A stretch of 64,000 bases of DNA, taken from contig NZ_CAKMHQ010000012.1 of NCBI RefSeq assembly GCF_927312905.1, forward strand, positions 1 through 64,000, written 5' to 3'. The notes under the pieces were generated by a model that saw only the letters and a program-made list of their open reading frames with translations, ran no database searches and was not told the origin of the DNA. Source of the stretch: Candidatus Nitrotoga sp. 1052 (GTDB lineage Bacteria > Pseudomonadota > Gammaproteobacteria > Burkholderiales > Gallionellaceae). This document shows, piece after piece, positions 8,444 through 20,100 of the stretch (its first letter is position 1; each line of letters starts with the position of its first letter). A program made the position numbers and the translations under genes.

Positions 8444-9037
8444 TTTGTACTCTCCTGATTCATTGCGCAGTATATGCGGATCCTTGCGGCTTACTAACGA
8501 AAGTTGAGAATTGTGTCAAAAGTAAAAGGTATTTCGTACTAATTTGATCTTATTCCATTTCTAATTCAATATTCATGATTAGCAATAAGCGACCAATTAT
8601 GACTTTCCGCAACCATGGCTACCGGTTGAAAAATTCAGCCCCGCCTGAATCGCCTTGTCCGGTGCGTCTTACTGCGATCAATCCTCAATAAGCGAAGCGC
8701 TAAAACATTTAAACGAACACAATATTTAAGGAGCGGGCTCTAGTTTGCACGATAACGCACACAGGCCAGATAGTCTACAACATGCAGACATCCGTCTAGT
8801 TGGCTTTTCTAGCCAACGGGATAGGTTCGCCTGCTAAGTAAAAAGCAGGTGAAATCAAACCAGAAAAACCTGTTCTGGCGTTTATTCAGAGCGGTAAACC
8901 GGTGGTGTTCTAAAAAACCAGTAAATACTTAAAGTTGGTGAGATTCGTCGCGATTTATAGAGGTGTCCATTAGATAACACCACAACAAAGTTCAAGGCGA
9001 CGACAAACTTTAGTTACCTCCAAAATCAGGAGAAGTC
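8444..9037. other. Intergenic region with a repeated 30-nt motif and small hairpins
   Basis: This divergent intergenic stretch contains no ORF that I can support. It carries the first copy of a 30-nt motif (8739-8768) also found ahead of the toxin-locus lipoprotein gene, then two short hairpins: TTGGC/GCCAA near 8797-8815 and CCTGCT/AGCAGG near 8831-8852. The promoters of the genes on both sides should lie here, but I cannot place -35/-10 boxes with confidence. Confidence 0.4.
8739..8768 (+). repeat. 30-nt motif, copy 1
   Basis: Core TGCACGATAACGCACACAGG. It matches 14947-14976 at 26 of 30 positions, in the same orientation, and lies 270 bases before the next plus-strand gene. Confidence 0.5.
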
Positions 9038-9244
9038 ATGGATACTGAGACTCGTAAACCGAGTACAGGTTATACGGTGACAAAGCTGTTAACGTTAGTT
9101 TCGCTGGCAATCGGCGTATTTGCAGCCTTGAAAGCACTCACCTTTGACGCAGATATAAAAAGGCTTCAGGCTGATACTGCAAAATTGGAACAATCCTTAA
9201 AACAATCTGAGGCTGACTTAAAAAGTCCCGAGTCCCACCGTTGA
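9038..9244 (+). CDS. Small membrane-anchored coiled-coil protein
   Basis: 68 residues preceded by a good ribosome binding site (aggag, 7 bases before the ATG). One transmembrane helix at ~13-31 is followed by a short heptad-like segment (IKRLQADTAKLEQSL). It ends 1 base before the next ORF, so the pair is co-expressed. The fold suggests a tether that brings its partner to the membrane. Unrecognised otherwise. Confidence 0.55.
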   Translation: MDTETRKPSTGYTVTKLLTLVSLAIGVFAALKALTFDADIKRLQADTAKLEQSLKQSEADLKSPESHR

Positions 9245-9245
9245 G

Positions 9246-9812
9246 ATGACATTGGACCTATATCTAGAGGTCAAAAAAATTATCGAAAAAAAGAACAAGG
9301 GTCCTCGCGAAGAGGACCCTATTCGGGTGCTCGTCGAATCTTTAACGGATGATCCATTCAGATGGAAGCTACTGCAAGTTCTGGCTATAGGTGCCACCGC
9401 GCCAGAAGCAAAGCGGGCCGCGGCAGAAACATCAAAATACTACGAGGAAGATATGCTTAAGTCGTCCATTCAGTCAAAAATCTCCGCACAAACAAATACT
9501 GCCAATAGCGGCATTAGCACAGGCCAGATCAATTTGGACTTCTTCTACTGCGAAAGCCAACGGGGTACATCGGAGCCAATAGTCAAGGCTGTCTGTAATC
9601 TTAAAGGGAAAAGTGACTCAGGTCGCTGGAGACCGCGACTTCTGACAGAATCAATCAACCAACAGCCAGGTTACGGAATTGTAAATAGTGAAATTCGCTT
9701 CACCACTCCAGATGAGCGAGGCGTTGCTAAGTCAATAGCCAATGCCCTAAGAAATAAAGGCGTTGATCTTAAATACCACGAAACCGCCTATCCTACGCCA
9801 AACTATATATAA
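9246..9812 (+). CDS. Hypothetical protein with possible LytR_C/SPOR-like C-terminal domain
   Basis: 188 residues, helical at the N terminus (to about 85). A C-terminal alpha/beta module of ~95 residues begins at INLDFFYCES and contains two cysteines and the segment EIRFTTPDERGVAKSIANAL. Its layout (strand, helix with residue spacing for a sum-and-index pattern, strand) resembles LytR C-terminal or SPOR modules, but I cannot confirm it. The start follows the stop of the membrane-anchored 68-aa gene by one base, so they probably form a two-component unit. It ends 150 bases before an IS3 insertion. Confidence 0.45.
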   Translation: MTLDLYLEVKKIIEKKNKGPREEDPIRVLVESLTDDPFRWKLLQVLAIGATAPEAKRAAAETSKYYEEDMLKSSIQSKISAQTNTANSGISTGQINLDFFYCESQRGTSEPIVKAVCNLKGKSDSGRWRPRLLTESINQQPGYGIVNSEIRFTTPDERGVAKSIANALRNKGVDLKYHETAYPTPNYI

Positions 9813-10026
9813 GCGTCTTTATCTGTCAATAGTTGAAGTCTAACGAATAAGGTTAGATTGTGCGAGCTGAGCTAAGCCACGATCTGAGCCGTTTGTTGGA
9901 GAAGCCCGGCCCCTGCTTGCGGGCCAGACCCCATAGAAAATATCTTTTAGAGTTCCTTTGTTTGTTGTGGTCTAATTTACACGGACACCTCGATAGGTGG
10001 AAAATCCACCATCAGAGGAGTACTAA

Positions 10027-11204
<1,178 letters not shown>

Positions 11205-11212
11205 CCACTACA

Positions 11213-11591
11213 GTTTGAGTCCTACGAGTAGTGTTGCGCTCCTCTTCGGACTAACCCATATAGCTGTGATTAGTTGCCAATAGGGGAGGATACTATTTAA
11301 GTAGCGAGCTGATTTTCATACTACCGCTGTGTGAAGACAGTGGGTACAGGTAACCAACACAAACCTATCCCGCTGTAGGATGTAAAACATTTTTAGTGTA
11401 CTCTGAAGCGAGCATGGCAAAAGGATGATTGGCACGCTTGATTTTTACTTATAGGGAGGTGCAGCTAAAAACTCTTCAGGGAAAAGTTTGTAATGGCAGA
11501 ACGCCGTTGGAAACGTTACTCTCAAGAAACAGCTTTTTTACACTCATAAATTCATAAAGTTACAACATTCCCGGTAATAGTCAAAGAGCCA
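11213..11591. other. Gene-free spacer between IS3 and the chimeric transposase
   Basis: No supportable ORF. It begins with the GTT target repeat of the IS3 element and ends in the 3' flank of the IS110-like half of the next ORF. AT-rich, with no recognisable promoter or repeat. Confidence 0.4.
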
Positions 11592-13667
11592 TCAAACGGC
11601 ATTGATGGGCTGCATGGTGAATCCGAAAGCCGCAGCTTTGCGCTTCAAGTAAGCCACGGTTCTTTTGTGCATTTGGTTCTCGTATTGCTCCTGCGATCGT
11701 TCGACATATTCACCGCCTTTCGTCAGCATTGCAAAGATTAAGCGAGCAAGTTTATGTGCAGTGGCGGTAATCGCTTTGCCTACACCCATGCGGGCTGCCA
11801 TCCGTCGATAATAGGCACCAAGGGCGCAGTGACTTCGATGCAATCCTTGTGCGGCCAATTTGAGTGCCTGTGCGACCCGATTTGGGATGCGTTTCGATGC
11901 GCTCGAAAGTTTTTTTCCGCCCGATATCTTGGTGCCGGGACACAAGCCTAGCCACGAGGCAAAACGTTTGGCATTCTCGAATTTCGATAAGTCCGGGCCG
12001 ATCTCGACCAACACCTTGAGTGCGGTACTCACGTCGATTCCGCCTATGCGCGTCAAGTCTACGCCTACCCACTGGTACAACGCATTGCGTGCATCAAAGG
12101 TCGGGGCATTTTTGCCTCGGCCCTTGTTCTTGTTTGCGGCCAGTGCGTCTTGATGTTGACGCATCGGTTTGATCATTTCCTCCAACTTGACGTCTACCGC
12201 AACAATCAGCGCTTGGTAGGCATCGAACAATGACAGCGCTTGTGACAAGCAGAATACATGCTCTTCCCGCCAGTTACCTTCGAGGCTCTTCGCAATCGTC
12301 TCTGCGCTGGCGTGAATCCGGTAGTTGCGCAGTTTCGCCAGTTTATGCGGGTCACGCTCTCCGGCAACGATGGCACGGATGATGTCTTGTCCGGTCTTGC
12401 CGACAATGTCGGCAATCACGTTGGTCAATTGCACATTCATTTGCGTCAGCGCTTTCTGCATGCGCTGTACCTGTCTCGCCTGCTCGTTCAGCAAGGTATC
12501 GCGCTGCCGCGATATGGCGCGTAACGCGCATATCTCTCCAACAGGCCGGAACGCGCCCGACAGTAATCCAAAGCTCATCAATTGCTGTAGCCATTGGCAA
12601 TCCAACACATCCGACTTCCTGCCAGAGACATGCCTGACATGCCGTGCATTGACCAGATAGACGATGAGGCCGCGCGATTCAAGAATCTCATAGGGGGCGA
12701 TCCAGTACACGCCCGTCGATTCCATCGCCACCACATCTACCCCGCACTCGATCAGCCAGTCGGCCATTGCTTCAATATCTTCGGTAAAACAGCCGAACTC
12801 CTTGACCGGTTCCGGACTGTAGCTAGGCAAATAAAAGCATTCGATTTTTTCCTTGTTTTTTTCCAGCCAAGCCTTCACTGGTTTGCTGTGGTGCACTCTC
12901 AAATTATCCAGAATCAAGAACACTTTTCTCCCCGCATCCTTGATCAGTAGTTCAAGGAATTCAATGAGCCGATCCGAGTCGAAATTTCCGTCGATAATCT
13001 GCCAGCGTGCACAGCCTTTTTTGGTTACAGTGGCAATCATCGACAGCCGCTGCCGCGTACCGGGCGCATAGGCCACCGGCGTTTTTCCCTTAGGCGCAAA
13101 ACCACGCCCGCGTACATCGGTATTAACCAGTGCCGTCTCATCACCCCAGTGAATTTCTCCGCCCTCGGTACGGGCACGCCTGGCAATCTCCGGATACTGC
13201 TCGTCGAGCCATTGCTTTACCGCCTCAGGTCGCTGTTCGTAAGCTTTCTTGATCGGCTTTTGCGGTGTAAATCCCCAACGTTTGAGATAATGTCCCACCG
13301 TCCGGATCGGCATGGAAATAGGGCACTCCTGCTTGATTAACTGACTTACCGCAGCACGATTCCACAACGCAAAATCCATTTTCATCTGCTCAGGGCGTTT
13401 CTCGCAAATGAACTGTTGCAATAGCCGCTCTTGCTCTTTGGACAGGCTGCGGTTCTCACCTGCACGACGGCCTCGCTTACCGGGTTTTATTCCAGCGGCG
13501 CCCCTTGTTTCATAGAGCCGTATGATCTTCCTTACAGCGGGGTAGCTTAACTCCGAAACTTGAGCTATTTGCGCTGGACTACCACCACACTTATGTAGTC
13601 GGAGGACTTGTCTGTGGCGTTCATGCAGTGCTTCGTCTTTGAGGGTTCTGGCGTCTATTTTTTCCAT
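11592..13667 (-). CDS. Chimeric IS630-IS110 transposase ORF, 691 aa, both halves truncated
   Basis: Residues 1 to ~285 are an IS630/Tc1-mariner transposase: HTH domain (YPAVRKIIRLYETRG), first Asp in IHWGDET, second Asp in FLILDNLRVHH, then LPSYSPE, where LNPDE with the third acidic residue should follow. Instead, from ~286 the sequence is IS110 family (EFGCFTEDIEAMADWL, MESTGVYW, GRKSDVLDCQWLQQL, LGLCPGTKISGGKKL) and runs to its normal C terminus. The IS110 half lacks the N-terminal GxD residue of its DEDD site. Each half is thus missing one catalytic acid, so neither should be active. The join lies near 12808-12815 and is perfectly in frame, so one long protein could be made. Confidence 0.85.
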   Translation of the reverse strand: MEKIDARTLKDEALHERHRQVLRLHKCGGSPAQIAQVSELSYPAVRKIIRLYETRGAAGIKPGKRGRRAGENRSLSKEQERLLQQFICEKRPEQMKMDFALWNRAAVSQLIKQECPISMPIRTVGHYLKRWGFTPQKPIKKAYEQRPEAVKQWLDEQYPEIARRARTEGGEIHWGDETALVNTDVRGRGFAPKGKTPVAYAPGTRQRLSMIATVTKKGCARWQIIDGNFDSDRLIEFLELLIKDAGRKVFLILDNLRVHHSKPVKAWLEKNKEKIECFYLPSYSPEPVKEFGCFTEDIEAMADWLIECGVDVVAMESTGVYWIAPYEILESRGLIVYLVNARHVRHVSGRKSDVLDCQWLQQLMSFGLLSGAFRPVGEICALRAISRQRDTLLNEQARQVQRMQKALTQMNVQLTNVIADIVGKTGQDIIRAIVAGERDPHKLAKLRNYRIHASAETIAKSLEGNWREEHVFCLSQALSLFDAYQALIVAVDVKLEEMIKPMRQHQDALAANKNKGRGKNAPTFDARNALYQWVGVDLTRIGGIDVSTALKVLVEIGPDLSKFENAKRFASWLGLCPGTKISGGKKLSSASKRIPNRVAQALKLAAQGLHRSHCALGAYYRRMAARMGVGKAITATAHKLARLIFAMLTKGGEYVERSQEQYENQMHKRTVAYLKRKAAAFGFTMQPINAV

Positions 13668-13701
13668 GCAACTATGATATTCAAAATCACCAAAATTCTA
13701 A

Positions 13702-13722
13702 AACTATTTAATGGCCGGATCT
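13702..13722. repeat. IS630 terminal inverted repeat (copy 1)
   Basis: The sequence ending ATTTAATGGCCGGATC matches the 3' end of the second IS630 copy (14514-14533) with few changes and lies just outside the IS630 start. A TA dinucleotide, the usual target of this family, follows at 13722-13725. Confidence 0.6.
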
Positions 13723-13935
13723 ATAGGCTTTGCCGCAAGCATCTCGGCTAGGACGCTGGACACTGCTTGTTTCTGATCCTCAGTAGACGCGAGGGCATTC
13801 AATATAAAGACTGCATCCTCAAAGATTAACATTTCGGTCTGAGAAGATTTCAAAATTCTGATTAGCCGATCAAGTTCGCCAACACTTAGTTGATTTAAAG
13901 AATTATCTCTAGACCTACCAATTAGGTACTTGCTC
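13704..13935 (-). pseudogene. 3' fragment of an unknown gene caught between two IS630 copies
   Basis: The minus strand is open for ~77 codons and reads as genuine protein (QLSVGELDRLIRILKSS, FEDAVFILNALAS, SVLAEMLAAKP). It stops at TAG 13704-13706 inside the IS630 terminal repeat. There is no start: at ~13935 it runs into the truncated second IS630 copy. I read this as the remnant of a host gene disrupted by one element and truncated by the other. Function unknown. Confidence 0.5.
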
Positions 13936-14533
13936 GCTTCGCTGTTATCCGGTGATTGCTGAACGCGCTAAAGCAGAAGGAGCTGAAATCCACTGGGGAG
14001 ATGAAACTGGATTGCGCAGCGATGACGTGCGCGGACGTTCTTTCGCACCCAAAGGAAAAACACCCGTGGTGCGGGTCAACAGTAAGCGCGAGAACGTGGG
14101 ACTTATCTCTACTGTCACGAACCAAGGCAAGGTCAGGTGGATGCTGCTGAACGGTGGGTTGGATTCAGATTAGCTCATCGTATTTCTGAAGCGGTTGGTG
14201 AAAGATGCCAAGCGCAAGGTATTCCTGATTCTGGATAACTTGCGAGTCCAACATGCCAAGCTGGTTAAGGCATGGCTCGCGAAACATCAGGACGAGATTG
14301 AAGTGTTTTATCTGCCGAGTTACAGCCCTGAACTGAATCCAGATGAAATGCTGAATGTCGATCTCAAACAGGCAGTGACGACCAAGGCACCTGCCCGAAC
14401 AAAGGGGCAACTACTCAAGACGACCACCAGTCACATGCGCAAGCTACAGAAATCACCCGAGCGTGTAAAAAGCTATTTTGAACATGCTCCGGTAAAGTAT
14501 GCAGCTTAAGTTCAACAATTTATTGCCGGATCA
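13936..14533 (+). pseudogene. IS630-family transposase, 5'-truncated and interrupted by a stop
   Basis: The frame starts within the transposase (VIAERAKAEGAEIHWGDET, first catalytic Asp), lacking about 165 N-terminal residues compared with the copy at 13.6 kb. A TAG at 14171-14173 interrupts it after GGLDSD. It then continues in the same frame with FLILDNLRVQH (second Asp) and LPSYSPELNPDE (third acid), ends at 14509, and is followed by the terminal repeat at 14514-14533. This copy keeps the region the chimera has lost, so the two copies complement one another but neither is whole. Confidence 0.8.
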
Positions 14534-15059
14534 ATAATGTTTCGTTACCAACAGTTTTTGGAAAATTTTCCTGACGGCAGTTAGTCTGCTTAAGTACACG
14601 CCAATATGTTGCCGACTTCTAATTAATAGTACCTATTCTGCTTGAAGGGCATCTTCGTCAAGTAAACTGCATAAAAACCATAGTATTGTTTCACTTAATC
14701 CCTTGTCATAAATGTGTTTAAAGCGGGGTTCAATGAGATAGTAATGGGGGCCATATTTTCAGCGGTCTTAGCGAAGTGCCCTAATGGGCTTTACCATTGA
14801 TCTCCTTTATTCCATCTGAATTGAAAAAGTTAACTCATCCTGCACCTGCATCCTTGTCCAGCACGTTTATCGGCTGTCATTATCAGCAGGCACAATATAC
14901 GAAGAGCTATAACGTTAAGAATTTGCGCAATATTATACTGTCGGCATCTGGTCTGCACGGTAATGCACACAGGCCAAAAATAGGGAAATTGCTTATTTTA
15001 TTTTTTATATATCTCATTATTATGGTTAACAGCTTAAGCTCGTTCACTAAGGAGAGATT
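14534..15059. other. AT-rich upstream region of the toxin-locus lipoprotein gene
   Basis: I see no convincing gene here; an 88-codon frame at 14797 has no coding character. It holds the second copy of the 30-nt motif (14947-14976), followed by a very AT-rich stretch (14990-15030) suited to a promoter and, just before the ATG at 15060, a GGAGAG ribosome binding site. Confidence 0.4.
14947..14976 (+). repeat. 30-nt motif, copy 2
   Basis: Core TGCACGGTAATGCACACAGG. It matches 8739-8768 at 26 of 30 positions and lies 83 bases upstream of the lipoprotein ATG, a position suitable for a regulator site or UP-like element. Confidence 0.5.
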
Positions 15060-16573
15060 ATGAGAACAGTGATGTTCGCAATTTCATTGCTGGGATGCTT
15101 CAGTTCGATACTATTCGTCACCGGTTGCTCGACTGGCGCACAGCTTCATCGACCTGCGGAGGAAAAGACGGCACAAGTGGCGAAGGATGCACTTGACGCG
15201 TCAAAGATCACCAGTGGACTGAAGGCTGAACGAATACTCCTAGCGGAACTTACCCAGCGTGAAGCAGATATCATCCGCAGAAGTGAACTGGCGCTTCGTG
15301 ACCGTTGGCTGTTGTCGGTCTTTAAGGGCGAAGATGGATTATCGTCATGGACTGAGATTAATAAGGAAATCCTCCAACGCGTCAAGTTTCTCCTCGGGCC
15401 TAGTGCCAATTCCCAGACCGCAATCAAGATCGGAACCGACATAGAGCGTATCCGGTTTTTGCAGGAGCGCTTGGACGTACAACAGCGGATGTACAACCTC
15501 GCCTCGCAAGGAAAGGGGAGTACAACCTGCCCCGCTCCAGTCCAAGCGCCAAAGCACGCGACGCAAGACGCGGCAGATTTCTATGCGGATTTCCTGGAAG
15601 CTTGTGATGGTTACACCAAAGTCAATAAGGAGTTGGAGGATGATATCAAGAAAGTTTCTGGACTGTTTGTCGCAGTGACCAACGAGCTTGCACTTCTGAA
15701 ATCTGAGAGGAATCAGGTCAAAGTTAACTTGGCGGCCAAAAAGGAGGCTTACAATGCGGCGCGCAATGAATACGAGGAAGCCATAGCTAAAGGCAACGAG
15801 AGCGTAATCGCAACGAAGGCCAAAGCGTTGCAAGATAAGCTAAAGGCACTTGGAGAGAAGGTCGACACTATCGGTGCCACGGCGCAAAAACTTCACTTTC
15901 CACAGCTTGGCGAGGAAGGCTATCTTGAGCAACTGAAGATCCAATCGAACTCGATAAGTCAGATCCTAGACGCCCTGCAGGGTGCTCAATCTAAGGCTGT
16001 GCCTTCCGCGAACTTTAAGCCAGCGCTTCTTGTCGCGTCCACGCTAACCGGCTTTGAAAAAGCCTTCTCAGCAGTGAAGCATCCCGAGGTAGGGCCCGCG
16101 CTAATCCAATCTGAGCATATTCGCTTAGAACTTTCGGCCCTAGAAAGACGCTTAAGCCGCATCGATGAGCGCGAGTCGCTGCTCAAAAAACGCGTGGATG
16201 CTATCCTTCTTGAACTTCAATATTTGGCACCCTCAATGACGAACCTTACCGTCTACGTCGGAGACGGGTGCTCTAAGACGGCTCCTATTTCCGACGCCTT
16301 CAAGCCAGCCGGGGACATAAAATGCCGCCAGTCCATATTGAATGCCCTAGTCCGGTATTCGGTTTCTTGGGAGCTTGCGCGTGTCGAACAGGAACTACTC
16401 CATTACCGCATGCGAGCACTGGAACACGAGATCGTCCTCGATCATTCGGAGAACCCTCTGGCCCAGAACCAGAATCTTGTTCGTATCCCCTTGAGAAGCT
16501 CCTGGAGTACCACGCCAGCGGGATTCGCTCGGAAGATCTGGCCAACTTGATCCATGCACTCGGGCTTTCCTGA
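15060..16573 (+). CDS. Large coiled-coil lipoprotein heading the Tc toxin locus; 3' frameshift
   Basis: A lipoprotein signal (MRTVMFAISLLGCF, lipobox VTGC with Ser after Cys) precedes ~470 residues dominated by helices and coiled coil (KVSGLFVAVTNELALLKSE, NEYEEAIAKGNESV, LEQLKIQSNSISQIL). The annotated frame stops at 16550 with an atypical tail. In the frame two bases over, 16480-16573 encodes a natural-looking end (LEKLLEYHASGIRSEDLANL then ALGLS and TGA at 16571). A frameshift near 16450-16490 has therefore probably replaced the true C terminus. It would be anchored in the outer or inner membrane. Its role is unknown; as the first gene of the toxin cluster it may assist toxin export or release. 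Confidence 0.6.
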
Positions 16574-16858
16574 ACCGGCTATCGACATAACACCGGCGGC
16601 TACGATAAACGCAGCTTTCCGCCTGTCGAGTACGAATACACACAGCCCATCGTGCAGGTCAACAGTGCATGAGGGGATGCCGCCAGTTTGGAAAATCTGC
16701 CCATCGGGGTGGAAGGTGCGGTTTTTCAGTGTACCGACCTCCACGGCGATGGTATCCCCGGCATCCTCATCGAGCAGTTCCGGCTCTGCCGCAGCCTGCG
16801 CGAGACGGAGACGCTGGCTGGAAAACTGGTCAGCGCCGTCAGCGCCAAGGACTGGTAG
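16574..16858 (+). pseudogene. Fragment of a TcB (SpvB/TcdB-like) gene
   Basis: Translation in the frame of 16574 gives GYRHNTGGYD, SFPPVEYEYTQPIVQ, a TGA, then SLENLPIGVEGAVFQCTDLH and DGIPGILIEQ. This lines up block by block with residues ~382-440 of the intact TcB-TcC protein on the minus strand (GYKRNDGGGY, LPPVEFEYTQPI, ESLENLPCGLDGSNYQWADL, GLSGILTEQ). Only this ~65-residue part is left, with one stop and a junction at the end. It shows that a second, different TcB once stood directly upstream of TcA. Confidence 0.75.
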
Positions 16859-17100
16859 GCCTTGCTGCAACAGATGCAGAGCATACTCGCAACCAAAAGA
16901 GGAAGTGGCGCTGTTCATCAGCCAGCAGTTCCAGCAAAGCTTGGGGGACGCCCGCTGCGCTAACCTGGACAGCGAAGAAAACAAGAGCCATTAGCGACGC
17001 GTTGGCGGCCTTCCTCACCGCACTCATCATTGAGCGGCCAGAACTCATCAAGCAAAAAGGAGCACGTTACGCGCTCGTATATTGGCTACTAAAGACCTAG
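16859..17100 (+). pseudogene. Degenerate coding remnant before TcA
   Basis: Three coding-like pieces appear in three successive frames: LLQQMQSILATK, then EEVALFISQQFQQSLGDAR, then SDALAAFLTALIIERPELIK running to VYWLLKT and a TAG at 17098. Together they suggest one ~80-residue helical gene end with two frameshifts. Family not recognised. It ends 12 bases before the TcA start, within the ribosome binding site region (aggagg). Confidence 0.4.
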
Positions 17101-17112
17101 GAGGAATAGACC

Positions 17113-20100
17113 ATGAACAAAATAACCTTTTCGCTGAATGATCGCATGACCGGTGCGGTCGTGGCGGACCTTCAGGATGCGCTACAACAGATCCTCGAAC
17201 GGGGCGTCATCCTGCGGGATGATGAGGGTACCCGGCGCGAACTAGCGGCTGCTCTGCAACGCGAACGTGCCGAGCAGACCTACGGCAGTGCCACGCGCAA
17301 GCTGGTAGGTATCTTCCAGGAATCGCGGCAAATCCAGGCCGACGGTGCGGTGGATGAGCCGACCGCAAACGCAATTAACGCCTTCCTGCGCGAGGCGGGG
17401 CTGCTCGACAGAGCGGACGCGCCGAAGTCCTACATCGTCAGCGGCCAGGTGCGTCGCGAGGACGGTTTGCCCCTGCAGGGCGTGCAGTCGCGCGCCTTTC
17501 ACGAATCCGATCGGGGAGGCATCCGCTTGGGTGACGATGTTACCGACGCGGCGGGGCGTTACACCATCCGCTACGAGTTATTGCGTGGGGTTGATGGCAT
17601 CAACCTGCGCGTCTCGCTCATGGACGACGATGGCGAGCTGCTGCAATCCTCGGAAGTTATTCGCAATGCGAAGCCCCTGGAGATCATGGACCTCACCTTG
17701 CCCATGGATCGCAAGCCTGCGACGCAGCGCCGGCTCGAAGGCCAGATCATGTTGCAACACGGTATGCCCGCTGAGCAGTTGAAGTTGCGCCTGTATCGCC
17801 TGGACTATGGCGGCAACGCGACGTTGCTGAACGAAACGAGCACCCTTGCTGGCGGTCAGTATGCTTTCACCTACGATCCAGGCGGGAGGGCAGTGAGTCT
17901 CGAGGTTCGCGCCGTGAACGGTGCGAACGAAGAGAAACTGCTTTCAAAACCGTTGAATGATCTAAGCGGCGAGTCCCGCGCGGTATTGAATCTGGTCGCG
18001 CCCGGTGCCTTGCAACCGCTAGCGGCGGAATACCGGCGCCTGGCGGCCGACCTGACACCGCATGTCGGTCAGATGATCAAGCTGGCCGAGGCGAAAGAGA
18101 ACAACGAACGCCAGGATCTCACCGTACTGAACCGCGTCACTGGCTGGGACGCGCGCCTGATTGCGCTGGCAGCCACCACTGAACGGCTTAGCGCGGATGC
18201 AGACGTACAGTTGCCGCAGGAGTTCGTGTACGGTCTGCTGCGCGCAGGCTTGCCCTTCGACAAGTTAATGTTGGCGCAGGTTGAACCGGATGTGGCCGAA
18301 CAGGCGCTCAAAGCCGTTCGCGATGCCGGTATCGTCGAACTCAGCGACCAGCAGATCGGCAATTTCAAGAAGCAGTTTGCTACCTTCGCAACCACCGTGC
18401 GCCTGAACGTCCCCGCGCCCGGCTCACGCTCGACTTATGGCGAGTTGCTCAAGGCATCGGGCTTGAGCGCTGATGCGCAGACCAAATTCGCTCCCGTCTA
18501 CCTCCGCCATCGCGGGGATGCTTCTCAATTGTGGGATGAGGCGCGTAAGGCCGGGCTGGACGATGAACAAGTCGCCAAGCTGCAATTGCAAGGCAAGCTG
18601 ATATTTCTGACCGGCAATAGCGAAAGCATGACCGCGCGGCTGATAGAAAAGCAGATTTACGGCCCCGAGCAACTGGTGGAGCAGGGCCTCTACCGCGCCG
18701 AATTATGGGTCACGGAGGTGCTTGGTCAAGCTGGAATTCCTTTGAAGCGTCGGAATAACCTGATGGACGCTGATAGGAAGAAGCTGGACGCCGTGATTCC
18801 TCCTGCTTACGCGGGCGAGAAAATCGAAAGCCGCCTTAATGCTTACGCCGAAGATATGGCACGCAAAGTGCGCCTGAGTTATCCCACCCAGGTGGTTGGA
18901 CGATTGATCGAAGAGGATGAGATCAAGCTGCCTACGGCCCGCGATGCCACGGTCACGCTGCTGAAAGCTGCGACAGCGCAGGGTTTCCGCCTTGGTGAAA
19001 CGCCGGTGGCCGCCTTCCTCAAATCACACGCTGGAATGCAGGCTGGCATGAGCAACGCCGAGTTTCAGGCGGCCGGCCAGCAGCTGAAAGTTCTGCAGCG
19101 CGTATACCAGATTACCCACAGCAACGAGGCGATGCCTATTCTCATCAGTCTGGGCATGACCTCCGCCTATGACGTGATGGCGTATTCCGAGTCGGAGTTC
19201 ACGGCGCTCTACGAGCGCAAATACTTTGACCTTTATGGCAGGTCCCCTACCCGAACTGAGTCCCGGCTGGTATACCGCAAGGCGAAGCAGGTCAGCGTCG
19301 TGACATACAACCTGTTCACCATCGCCAAGAAACTGGACAGCGAACCGGCCGTTGCAGGGATGTCGGCGTCGGCGGAAGTGCGCGAAAATGTGCGCAACGA
19401 GTTAATCAAGCACTTTCCCACCATGGAAGCTCTGTTCGGCTCGTTGGACTTCTGCGAGTGTGAGCACTGCCGTTCAGTGCTCAGCCCCGCTGCCTACCTG
19501 GTGGACCTGCTGCAATTCGTTGACACCGAGCCGGGAGTGTGGAGCAATTTTCTGGCACAGTGGAAAGCGACCCATCACAATCAGGAGTACCCACACAAGG
19601 ATAAGCACGGCAATCCAGTTAAGCCGTATGACGTTCTGCAGGAGCGCCGTCCCGACCTACCGTACATCGCGCTCGATTGCCAAAACACCCAGACTGCGTT
19701 GCCCTACATCGATGTCGTCAATGAGATACTGGAGTACTACGTTGCCAACGGGAAGTTAGAGAAAGAAGCCGGGCACGACACGGGTGAGGCCACCACTGCA
19801 GAGCTGCTCGCGGAGCCGCAGAACGTGATCCGCGAAGCCTATGACACACTTCGTGAGGCGCGCTACCCGCTTACTCTGCCGTTCGACCTCTGGATCGAAA
19901 CAGTGCGGCAGTTCTGCAATTTCTTTGAAACGCCACTGGCGCGAGTCTTGGAGGTGCTCCTCCCGAACGACGGTCTGTTCGCCCCCACGCAATCCTTAGA
20001 CCGCTTTACAATTTTCATGGAGTCGCTGGGATTTTCGCTGGGGGAAACGGCCATCTTCATCGACATTGATCCGTTGGCTAAATGGCATGAGTTGTATGGC

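Noticed and set aside
14797-15063. 88-aa ORF before the toxin-locus lipoprotein
   Set aside because: No ribosome binding site or coding character; it spans the 30-nt motif and the AT-rich promoter zone.
16669-17100. 143-aa ORF upstream of TcA
   Set aside because: Its first half is the wrong frame of the TcB remnant; only the last ~40 codons look coding, so it is described as a remnant.
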